Origin: Cyanobacteria bacterium T3Sed10_376R1m
GTDB taxonomy: Bacteria > Cyanobacteriota > Cyanobacteriia > Cyanobacteriales > Cyanobacteriaceae
Length of the DNA stretch: 6,244 nucleotides
Direction of reading: 5' to 3'
Assembly (NCBI GenBank): GCA_003566215.1
Contig: PXEJ01000125.1
Span: forward strand, 1 to 6,244
Position numbers and translations under genes: made by a program
Notes under the pieces: generated by a model
The model's database searches: none
What the model was told of the DNA's origin: nothing
What the model saw: the letters and a program-made list of their open reading frames with translations, nothing else
Part shown: in pieces, positions 1 through 4,713 of the stretch
Layout: the number at the start of each line of letters is the position of its first letter
Position numbering within the stretch: position 1 is the first letter of the stretch

Positions 1-36
1 CTCATCAAATTCTGGTTTTTGAACTGTTGTTACCAT
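1..36 (-). CDS. 5' end of a leftward gene, possibly Mg-protoporphyrin IX monomethyl ester cyclase (partial)
   Basis: A minus-strand ATG at 36-34 opens a frame that runs off the left edge without a stop, giving MVTTVQKPEFDE. This resembles the N-terminus of the aerobic Mg-protoporphyrin IX monomethyl ester cyclase AcsF of cyanobacteria, which typically starts MVN-T/S-LEKP-x-F-E-E; the shared pattern is MV, then KP-x-F-x-E. AcsF is a di-iron enzyme that forms the isocyclic ring of chlorophyll. Twelve residues are too few to be sure, and no catalytic residue is visible. There is no Shine-Dalgarno just upstream, but a sigma70-like promoter lies about 30-60 bp upstream, which supports a real gene start. 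It could equally be another protein with a similar short N-terminus. Confidence 0.45.
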   Translation of the reverse strand, partial: MVTTVQKPEFDE

Positions 37-73
37 AGTTAGTTTGATTAAGACAGTATCTTTGAATTTATAA

Positions 74-101
74 TTTATATTTTAATTCCTTCTTCAGTCT
101 A
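74..101 (-). promoter_or_regulatory. Candidate promoter for the leftward gene at the left edge
   Basis: Read on the minus strand, TAGACT (96-101, four of six matches to TTGACA) is followed after 16 bp by TATAAA (74-79, five of six matches to TATAAT). Transcription would begin near 67, leaving a leader of about 30 nt before the ATG at 36. The whole region is very AT-rich, so chance -10 matches are expected; the spacing and the partial -35 are what favour this one. Confidence 0.35.
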
Positions 102-141
102 GCAGAATCTTGACTAGATATTTGTTTGAGCTATATTAATA

Positions 142-152
142 CTTGTTACAAG
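142..152. repeat. Short perfect palindrome CTTGT-T-ACAAG
   Basis: Five-base arms around a central T form a perfect 11-bp dyad in the 215-bp spacer between the DUF1824 gene and the leftward gene at the left edge. It lies about 40 bp upstream of the candidate -35 box, a position that would suit an activator site. No regulator is recognised. The rest of the spacer (153-251) shows no clear terminator for the DUF1824 transcript and nothing else that I can support. Confidence 0.25.
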
Positions 153-251
153 AATATTAAATTTTAGATTTTAAACTTGACTTTAACTAAAATATGTGCA
201 TTTATTTTCTGAAAAAATCCTTTGGGCAAAATGTATTTATGAGATGACCAA

Positions 252-665
252 TCAGGAAAATAAATCTAAAGGTAAATGTCCATAAGTTCCCATTATTTCT
301 TCATTAGTATAAGCAAAAATCGTTATTAATACCCCTCTATATTCCCCTGAGTATTGCGAGACAGTATGAAACATTTTTTCCCCATTAAATTTTATATAAA
401 CGGGGTTAGTTTTGCTTTGGGTGGCAGACATCTCAAAACTAACGGGATAGTCTAATCCTTTTAAATAAGTGTTTAGAGTATCAAATCCTTCTTGAAGATT
501 AGAAGCACAAATGCCAATATTGATAGAATCTGCTTGATCCGCAATTAATTTTACTCCCTGGGATAGTTGTTGTTTTTCTTGATTAGAGTCGGGATATTTT
601 GGTTCAACACCACTATATTGTTTAAGAATATTTAGGGCTTGATTAAGATTAAATGTCATTGGCAT
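252..665 (-). CDS. DUF1824 family protein, function unknown
   Basis: This 137-residue protein belongs to the cyanobacterial DUF1824 family. The clearest signature is the C-terminal block with EYRGVLI (residues about 107-113) and the closing GTYGHLPLDLF, which recurs almost unchanged in cyanobacterial homologues. An N-terminal helical stretch (LNQALNILKQYSG) leads into a mixed alpha/beta body. There is no signal peptide, membrane segment or catalytic motif, so it is probably a soluble cytoplasmic protein of full family length. Two ATGs lie close together (residues 1 and 3); neither has a good Shine-Dalgarno, and the first is used here. It lies 51 bp downstream of the lipoyl/octanoyl transferase gene on the same strand, with no terminator visible between them, so co-transcription is likely. 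No biochemical role is known to me. Family assignment is firm; function is open. Confidence 0.85.
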   Translation of the reverse strand: MPMTFNLNQALNILKQYSGVEPKYPDSNQEKQQLSQGVKLIADQADSINIGICASNLQEGFDTLNTYLKGLDYPVSFEMSATQSKTNPVYIKFNGEKMFHTVSQYSGEYRGVLITIFAYTNEEIMGTYGHLPLDLFS

Positions 666-716
666 TAGATAAATTTATTAAAAAAGTTTTTCTTCGATAG
701 GGTTTGGAGAGAATAT

Positions 717-1445
717 TTAATTGTTTAAATTTTTGATCAATTTTATTTCTTCGGGAGATAATGGTAATTCAACAAATTGACATTTAAAGGTTTCTTGGGC
801 ACTTAAGGTTAAAGTTTTAATGATTCTATTCATAGAAGGATATTGAGTCAAGGTTTTTTGGGGAGGAAATGTATTAAATACTCGTTGAAATAATTGCGGA
901 TTTGGATTTAATACCATTGAACCATGTTGCAGAATAAATTTATCTCTTTTCAATTGCGCACTACCAATAAATTTATTTCCCTTGGTATCGATTAAATCTG
1001 CATTGGTTGCAAGGGCAAAACAATTGGATGATTTGAGATATTGTCTATGGGGTTTTCCAAATTTTAATTCTAAGCCCAATTTTTGCCATCCGACTACTAA
1101 AAACTGAGAAATCTGTCGATAAACTTCATCTAAATTACCTTCAAACTGAGAGGATATGACAGAATAGGTTAAATCTCCCTGATGTAAAACTCCTCGTCCT
1201 CCGCTAGGTCTATGTACTACATCTATTGATTTTCCTTGCCATTGCAGATTATCCCAGTGGGGGGGATATTTTTTTTTCTGACTAACTCCGAGGGAAATTG
1301 CCGGGGGATTCCAAGTATAAAAGCGTAAGGTTGAGGGATGATTGCACTGTTGGTGTTGAGTTAACAGCCATTTATCTATCGCCATTTGCATTTCACCAGA
1401 GCATTGAAGATATGGGATAAAACGCCATTGATTGATTGGTTTCAC
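717..1445 (-). CDS. Lipoate-protein ligase A / LipM-type octanoyltransferase family protein
   Basis: A 242-residue protein of the biotin/lipoate A/B ligase superfamily, which puts octanoyl or lipoyl groups on the lipoyl domains of 2-oxoacid dehydrogenases and the glycine cleavage H protein. Visible motifs are the substrate-pocket loop RPSGGRGVLHQGDLTYS (79-95), the GNKFIGSAQ segment with the expected lysine at 158, and LQHGSMVL (172-179). SNCFA places a cysteine at 142, where LipM-type octanoyltransferases carry their nucleophile. The GGRGVLH form of the loop and the lack of the C-terminal domain of E. coli LplA also favour a LipM-like transferase over an ATP-dependent ligase. The start is GTG: a stop lies three codons upstream, and the next ATG (residue 19) would cut off the conserved WRFIPYLQCSGEMQMAID stretch. 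It is likely the first gene of a unit with the DUF1824 gene. Family is certain; transferase versus ligase activity is inferred. Confidence 0.88.
   Translation of the reverse strand: MKPINQWRFIPYLQCSGEMQMAIDKWLLTQHQQCNHPSTLRFYTWNPPAISLGVSQKKKYPPHWDNLQWQGKSIDVVHRPSGGRGVLHQGDLTYSVISSQFEGNLDEVYRQISQFLVVGWQKLGLELKFGKPHRQYLKSSNCFALATNADLIDTKGNKFIGSAQLKRDKFILQHGSMVLNPNPQLFQRVFNTFPPQKTLTQYPSMNRIIKTLTLSAQETFKCQFVELPLSPEEIKLIKNLNN
1259..1277 (-). repeat. Adjacent A9 and C7 homopolymer tracts inside the lipoyltransferase gene
   Basis: On the coding strand nine A (1277-1269, Lys57-Lys59) are followed by TAT and then seven C (1265-1259, Pro61-Pro62 and the first base of His63). Both lengths are typical of slippage-prone tracts. 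A gain of one A reaches a stop about seven codons later, and a loss of one A reaches a stop about 16 codons later, in both cases before the conserved active-site motifs. Confidence 0.8.
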
Positions 1446-1483
1446 TCTAGTTTAGGGAACGATAATGAATATTAGTAGTCATT

Positions 1484-1514
1484 AACAATTAATTAAGCTA
1501 TGCTTAAAGTTGTT
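1484..1514. repeat. Interrupted dyad in the divergent intergenic region
   Basis: The inner arms TTAAGC (1493-1498) and GCTTAA (1502-1507) pair perfectly around a 3-bp centre. The outer arms AACAA (1484-1488) and TTGTT (1510-1514) pair again after an unequal internal gap. It sits between the divergent lipoyltransferase and DUF1815 genes, about 40 bp from the GTG of the first and about 17 bp upstream of the candidate -35 of the second, so it could be an operator for either. No regulator is recognised. Confidence 0.35.
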
Positions 1515-1530
1515 GTGAGATTGATCGATT

Positions 1531-1560
1531 TTGCATTTTCGATTCAATTTACCATATAAT
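1531..1560 (+). promoter_or_regulatory. Promoter of the DUF1815 gene
   Basis: A perfect TATAAT (1555-1560) is preceded, with an 18-bp spacer, by TTGCAT (1531-1536), which keeps the TTG of the -35 consensus. Transcription would start near 1567, giving a leader of about 57 nt that ends in a strong ribosome binding site. The -10 is the best in the window; the -35 is weak. Confidence 0.5.
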
Positions 1561-1610
1561 AGATAAGACAAATCTTAAAATAATATTAAGAATGTAAAGT
1601 TATTTTCCCC

Positions 1611-1618
1611 AAAGGAGG
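1611..1618 (+). promoter_or_regulatory. Strong Shine-Dalgarno (AAAGGAGG) of the DUF1815 gene
   Basis: The 8-base AAAGGAGG is a full match to the 16S rRNA anti-Shine-Dalgarno and lies 5 nt before the ATG at 1624, fixing that start. It stands out because the other gene starts visible in the window (36, 665, 1445, 2189 and 5682) have no clear Shine-Dalgarno. Confidence 0.85.
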
Positions 1619-1623
1619 CAAAA

Positions 1624-1980
1624 ATGTTTGTTAGATTAGCACAAGAATATAGAGAGTTTGTTAAAGATTTAGTGATGAATCTACAAGCCTTAGCCATTGT
1701 CCTAGAAAAAAGAGGTTATATTGCATCTTGTTATACCTGTGGCACTCAGCTAACCAGTGCTTCTTTTATGGTCAGTTTAGGAGATAATCATTTGATTCGC
1801 TTTTTGGTGTCTGATTACGGCATTACATGGACAGAAATGCAAGATGATCGGGAATTAATGAAACTAGAAGGAGCAGAAGCGATTAGTCAACTAGAAGAGT
1901 TAGCCAATTTAGTAAAACATCAAGTTAAATCTGTAGATAGTAAATCTCCTCGTTATGACCATAGTCTTTTAGTTGGTTGA
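1624..1980 (+). CDS. DUF1815 family protein, function unknown
   Basis: This 118-residue protein matches the cyanobacterial DUF1815 family along most of its length. Recognisable blocks are FVKDLVMNLQALAIVLEKRGY (12-32), the strand-rich core ASFMVSLGDNHLIRFLVSDYG (46-66), and ITWTEMQDDRELMKLEGAEA (67-86), followed by a helix rich in Leu and Glu. A pair of cysteines sits in SCYTCG (C36 and C39, a CxxC spacing), which might bind metal or undergo redox change, but this is inferred from spacing alone. The last 18 or so residues (SVDSKSPRYDHSLLVG) look like a disordered tail. There is no signal peptide or membrane segment. It has its own promoter and a very strong ribosome binding site, so it is probably well translated. 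It is divergent from the lipoyltransferase and 208 bp upstream of mutS2. I know of no established function. Confidence 0.88.
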   Translation: MFVRLAQEYREFVKDLVMNLQALAIVLEKRGYIASCYTCGTQLTSASFMVSLGDNHLIRFLVSDYGITWTEMQDDRELMKLEGAEAISQLEELANLVKHQVKSVDSKSPRYDHSLLVG

Positions 1981-2035
1981 TCGATTTACTAGAGGTTATT
2001 TTGGTTATAAATTTGGCAAAAATGAGTTTAACAAT

Positions 2036-2057
2036 TAATTATTTTGTGTAATAATTA
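2036..2057 (+). terminator. All-A/T hairpin downstream of the DUF1815 gene, possible weak terminator
   Basis: TAATTATT (2036-2043) and AATAATTA (2050-2057) are perfect inverse complements around the loop TTGTGT, about 55 bp after the DUF1815 stop. The stem has no G-C pair and no U-tract follows, so it does not meet the usual criteria for an intrinsic terminator. It may be a weak terminator, an mRNA 3'-end stabiliser, or a product of base composition. Confidence 0.25.
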
Positions 2058-2072
2058 GGTTTAAAGCCTTAG

Positions 2073-2132
2073 TTAAAGGTCAATGTACCGTTAATTATAA
2101 AATAAGTGCTTTATGGATTAGTTTTGTATAGT
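2073..2132 (+). promoter_or_regulatory. Candidate promoter elements upstream of mutS2
   Basis: Two weak candidates lie in the spacer. TTAAAG (2073-2078) with a 17-bp gap to TATAAA (2096-2101) has correct spacing but only three -35 matches. TATAGT (2127-2132) is a five-of-six -10 with no recognisable -35. Either would give mutS2 a leader containing part or all of the heptamer repeat. In this AT-rich spacer neither can be called firmly. Confidence 0.22.
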
Positions 2133-2139
2133 GGTGGAA

Positions 2140-2174
2140 AATCATTATCAATTATCCATTTCCAATTATCCACT
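2140..2174. repeat. Degenerate heptamer tandem repeat (about five units) just before mutS2
   Basis: The stretch divides cleanly into 7-base units: AATCATT, ATCAATT, ATCCATT, TCCAATT, ATCCACT. It contains the 10-mer CAATTATCCA twice, exactly 14 bp apart (2149-2158 and 2163-2172). Short heptameric tandem repeats of this style are known from intergenic regions of cyanobacteria. The array ends 14 bp before the mutS2 TTG. In addition, AGTGGTGGAAA (2130-2140) can pair with TTTCCA (2159-2164) and CCACT (2170-2174), so the repeat can fold into a bulged hairpin in the mutS2 leader. Confidence 0.6.
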
Positions 2175-2188
2175 GCACAGTATTTGCT

Positions 2189-4693
2189 TTGATTGAACAA
2201 GAAACTTTTCGACTTTTAGAATGGCAAAGATTATGTCATCATCTTTCTACTTTCGCCGCCACTAAATTAGGTGTCATGGCATCTAGCCATTTGACGATAC
2301 CTCACAAAGTAGAGGAGACGGAAACTTTACTGGAGCAGACAAAGGAAGCTTATCGCATTGAAACTAGCTTGAATCCTAATTGGTCTTTCAGTGGTATTTA
2401 TGACATTGGAGATGCCGTTGAAAGGTCGAAGTTAGGGGGGATGTTAAAGGGTGAAGAGTTGCTAAACTTAGCCACCACTTTAGCAGGGGTTAGAAAATTA
2501 AGACGGGTAATTGAGGATTTAGAAGACTCGCCTTTTCTGAAAGAATTAGTAGATAATTTAAGAACTTTTCCCGAATTAGAACAAGAAATTCACTATTGCA
2601 TAGATGATCGTGGGGAAATAACAGAAAGGGCAAGTCCGGGATTAGGAGAAATTAGGCAAAAAATTAAGTCTTTAAGAAGTAAGATTCAACAGACTTTGCA
2701 GAGTATTATCCAACGTAACGGCAATGCTTTACAAGAGCCTGTGATAACTCAAAGGGGCGATCGCTTCGTTTTGCCAGTCAAAGCCTCCCACAGTGGGCAA
2801 ATAAGCGGTATTGTCCATGATACTTCCGCTACTGGTTCCACTTTGTATTTAGAGCCTCGAGCAATTATTGATACTGGCAATAAACTACAAACTGCCAGAG
2901 GACAAGAAAAAAGGGAAGAAGAAAAGATTTTACGGAGTTTGTCAGAAAAAGTTGCTTTAGTCTGGGAAGAATTAGAACAATTATTGGCGATCGCAACTTC
3001 CCTCGATTTAGCCACTGCTAGGGCAAGATATAGTTTATGGTTAGGAGCTTATCCTCCTGAATTTGTGGACTTTGCTGACGGAGAAAGTATTACCCTCAGA
3101 CAATTACGCCATCCTCTTTTAGTGTGGCAGGAAAAAAATGAACAGGGTACTGCCGTTATTCCCATTGATGTTTTAATTAAGCCTGATACTAGGGTTGTGG
3201 CTATTACAGGGCCAAACACAGGGGGTAAAACCGTCACTCTCAAAACCATCGGCATTGTGGCATTAATGGCAAAGGTGGGGTTATATATCCCCGCCAAAGA
3301 ACCCGTCCAAATTCCTTGGTTTAATAGTGTTTTAGCCGACATTGGCGATGAACAATCCCTAGAGCAAAATTTATCTACTTTTTCGGGTCATGTTCGTCGT
3401 ATTATTCGCATTGTTGATGCTTTGAAGGAGGATAATGTTTCTCTCGTTTCGGAAAAGGGAGAAAATGAGAGTCAAGAATTTTCCCTTTTAAATAATAAAA
3501 AAAGTCTTTCCTCATCCCTTGTTTTGCTTGATGAGGTAGGGGCTGGGACTGATCCGAGTGAAGGAAGTGCGATCGCCATTGCTATTTTAAAATATTTAGC
3601 TAACCATAACTTACTCACCATTGCTACCACCCATTACGGAGAATTGAAAACCCTTAAATATAACGATGAGCGGTTTGAGAATGCTTCGGTGGAATTTGAT
3701 GACATCAGTTTACAACCCACCTACAGACTATTATGGGGTATTCCAGGGCGTTCTAATGCCATTATTGTTGCCCAAAGACTTGGTTTAGCTCAAGAAATTA
3801 TTAATGAATCCCAAGAGTTGGCAGGGGGATTTTCCCAAGATGTTAACCAGTTAATTGGGGAGTTGGAAAATCAAAGAAGGGAGCAAGAGGAAAAATATAA
3901 ACAGGCAGAGGAATTATTAAGTAAAACCGAGCATTTTTATCAGGAAGTAGAAACCAAAGCAAATTCTTTACAGGAGCGAGAAAGAGATTTAAAATCTCAA
4001 CAGGAACAAGCAGTACAAAAAATGCTCTTAGATGCTAAGAGTCAAATTGCCCAAGTCATTAAAGAATTACAAAAAAAAGGTAGTCCTAGCGCCCAAGATG
4101 CCCATCAAGCAACGGAAACTTTAGGGAAAATTGGCGATCGCTTTTTGACTCCCCTTACTAAATCTAAACCAAAATCAAGTTATAAACCCAAATTAGGGGA
4201 AAGGGTGAGGGTATTGAGCATTGGGCAAACTGCCGAGGTACTAGACATTGACGAAAGTGCAGAACAATTAACTGCCCGTTTTGGCTTTATGAAAATGGTG
4301 TTACCCTTCGCTGACATTGAATCTTTGGATGGTAAAAGGTTTGAAAAAACAGACCAAAAGGCTAAGGAAAAACTCCCTAAAAATGAATCTAAGTCTAAAA
4401 ATAAAGGGATAACCACCATCAAAAAAGCTGAGGTAAAACCAGTTAACATACGCACCTCTCAAAATAGTGTTGATATTAGAGGGCAAAGAGTACATTTAGC
4501 AGAACCGGTATTAGAAAAGGCGATCGCAGCTGCCACGGATTTAGGACTATTGTGGATTGTTCATGGTAAAGGTACAGGAAGCCTTAGGAATGGAGTTCAT
4601 GAATTTTTACAAAGACATCCCCAAGTTGGTAGTTATGAAACAGCCCCCCGTAACGAAGGTGGTACAGGGGTTACAATCGCTTATTTAAAATAG
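2189..4693 (+). CDS. mutS2: Endonuclease MutS2 (MutS-family ATPase with C-terminal Smr domain)
   Basis: This 834-residue protein has the full MutS2 architecture and lacks the mismatch-recognition domains of MutS1. The helical core/clamp region (about 1-320) is followed by the ATPase: Walker A GPNTGGKT (341-348), the signature SLEQNLSTFSGH (390-401), Walker B LVLLDE (444-449), GAGTDPSEG (451-459) and TTHYGELK (480-487). A Glu/Gln/Lys-rich coiled coil (about 550-630), a KOW-like segment (about 668-712), a lysine-rich linker (about 715-755) and the Smr domain follow, with VDIRG (761-765) and HGKGTGSLR (792-800). MutS2 restrains homologous recombination in Helicobacter and acts on stalled or collided ribosomes in Bacillus; which role applies here is unknown. 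The start is TTG without a Shine-Dalgarno: an in-frame stop lies at 2129 with no ATG or GTG between, and translation from TTG gives the usual cyanobacterial N-terminus (MI-x-x-ET, then LLEW-x-RLC). An extra 25-residue segment precedes Walker B. Confidence 0.96.
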   Translation: MIEQETFRLLEWQRLCHHLSTFAATKLGVMASSHLTIPHKVEETETLLEQTKEAYRIETSLNPNWSFSGIYDIGDAVERSKLGGMLKGEELLNLATTLAGVRKLRRVIEDLEDSPFLKELVDNLRTFPELEQEIHYCIDDRGEITERASPGLGEIRQKIKSLRSKIQQTLQSIIQRNGNALQEPVITQRGDRFVLPVKASHSGQISGIVHDTSATGSTLYLEPRAIIDTGNKLQTARGQEKREEEKILRSLSEKVALVWEELEQLLAIATSLDLATARARYSLWLGAYPPEFVDFADGESITLRQLRHPLLVWQEKNEQGTAVIPIDVLIKPDTRVVAITGPNTGGKTVTLKTIGIVALMAKVGLYIPAKEPVQIPWFNSVLADIGDEQSLEQNLSTFSGHVRRIIRIVDALKEDNVSLVSEKGENESQEFSLLNNKKSLSSSLVLLDEVGAGTDPSEGSAIAIAILKYLANHNLLTIATTHYGELKTLKYNDERFENASVEFDDISLQPTYRLLWGIPGRSNAIIVAQRLGLAQEIINESQELAGGFSQDVNQLIGELENQRREQEEKYKQAEELLSKTEHFYQEVETKANSLQERERDLKSQQEQAVQKMLLDAKSQIAQVIKELQKKGSPSAQDAHQATETLGKIGDRFLTPLTKSKPKSSYKPKLGERVRVLSIGQTAEVLDIDESAEQLTARFGFMKMVLPFADIESLDGKRFEKTDQKAKEKLPKNESKSKNKGITTIKKAEVKPVNIRTSQNSVDIRGQRVHLAEPVLEKAIAAATDLGLLWIVHGKGTGSLRNGVHEFLQRHPQVGSYETAPRNEGGTGVTIAYLK
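3449..3523 (+). other. 25-codon in-frame insertion next to Walker B of MutS2
   Basis: In canonical MutS2 proteins the helix after the STFSGH signature runs almost directly into Walker B. Here residues 421-445 interpose a polar, low-complexity stretch (SEKGENESQEFSLLNNKK, then serines and SLV). Removing this block restores an uninterrupted DNVSLV-LLDEVGAGTDP sequence. The block ends in TCCCTTGTT (3515-3523) and is preceded by TCTCTCGTT (3440-3448), an imperfect direct repeat (7 of 9) encoding Ser-Leu-Val both times. It contains an A7 run (3497-3503). It probably forms a surface loop on the ATPase. Confidence 0.6.
4071..4078 (+). other. A8 slippery tract in mutS2 with a stop immediately in the -1 frame
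   Basis: Codons Gln628-Lys629-Lys630 read CAA AAA AAA before GGT, so the in-frame A AAA AAA heptamer fits the X XXY YYZ slippery pattern, and eight A also favour RNA polymerase slippage. A -1 slip reads AGG and then TAG (4081-4083). The product would end after about 631 residues, keeping the ATPase and coiled coil but losing the KOW and Smr parts. A +1 shift ends about 14 codons further on. No strong downstream stem-loop is seen. Confidence 0.4.
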
Positions 4694-4713
4694 TTTTCCG
4701 AAAATATATGTGG

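Larger units (their letters stand above)
2757..4527. repeat. Five HIP1 octamers (GCGATCGC) within mutS2
   Basis: HIP1 palindromes lie at 2757-2764, 2987-2994, 3569-3576, 4134-4141 and 4520-4527. HIP1 is the highly over-represented octamer of many cyanobacterial genomes and supports the lineage call. All five copies in the window are in mutS2, read in two frames only: as Asp-Arg in a G-D-R-F context (2757 and 4134) and as Ala-Ile-Ala (2987, 3569 and 4520). Confidence 0.9.

Noticed and set aside
1519..1546. TTGATCGA and TCGATTCAA as an operator-like inverted repeat
   Set aside because: The arms only match with a one-base bulge and overlap the candidate -35 box; too weak to list as a feature.
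2749..3342. Minus-strand open frames of 88 and 97 codons inside mutS2
   Set aside because: They lie entirely opposite a conserved MutS2 coding sequence, show no family resemblance, and have no ribosome site; they are shadows of codon use on the other strand.
4180..4495. Minus-strand open frames of 91 and 64 codons over the 3' part of mutS2
   Set aside because: Opposite the KOW-like segment, linker and Smr start of MutS2, overlapping each other in different frames, with no recognisable protein.
4694..4704. TTTTC-C-GAAAA as a bidirectional terminator
   Set aside because: A five-pair stem with a one-base centre cannot form a stable hairpin, and no long T-tract follows.
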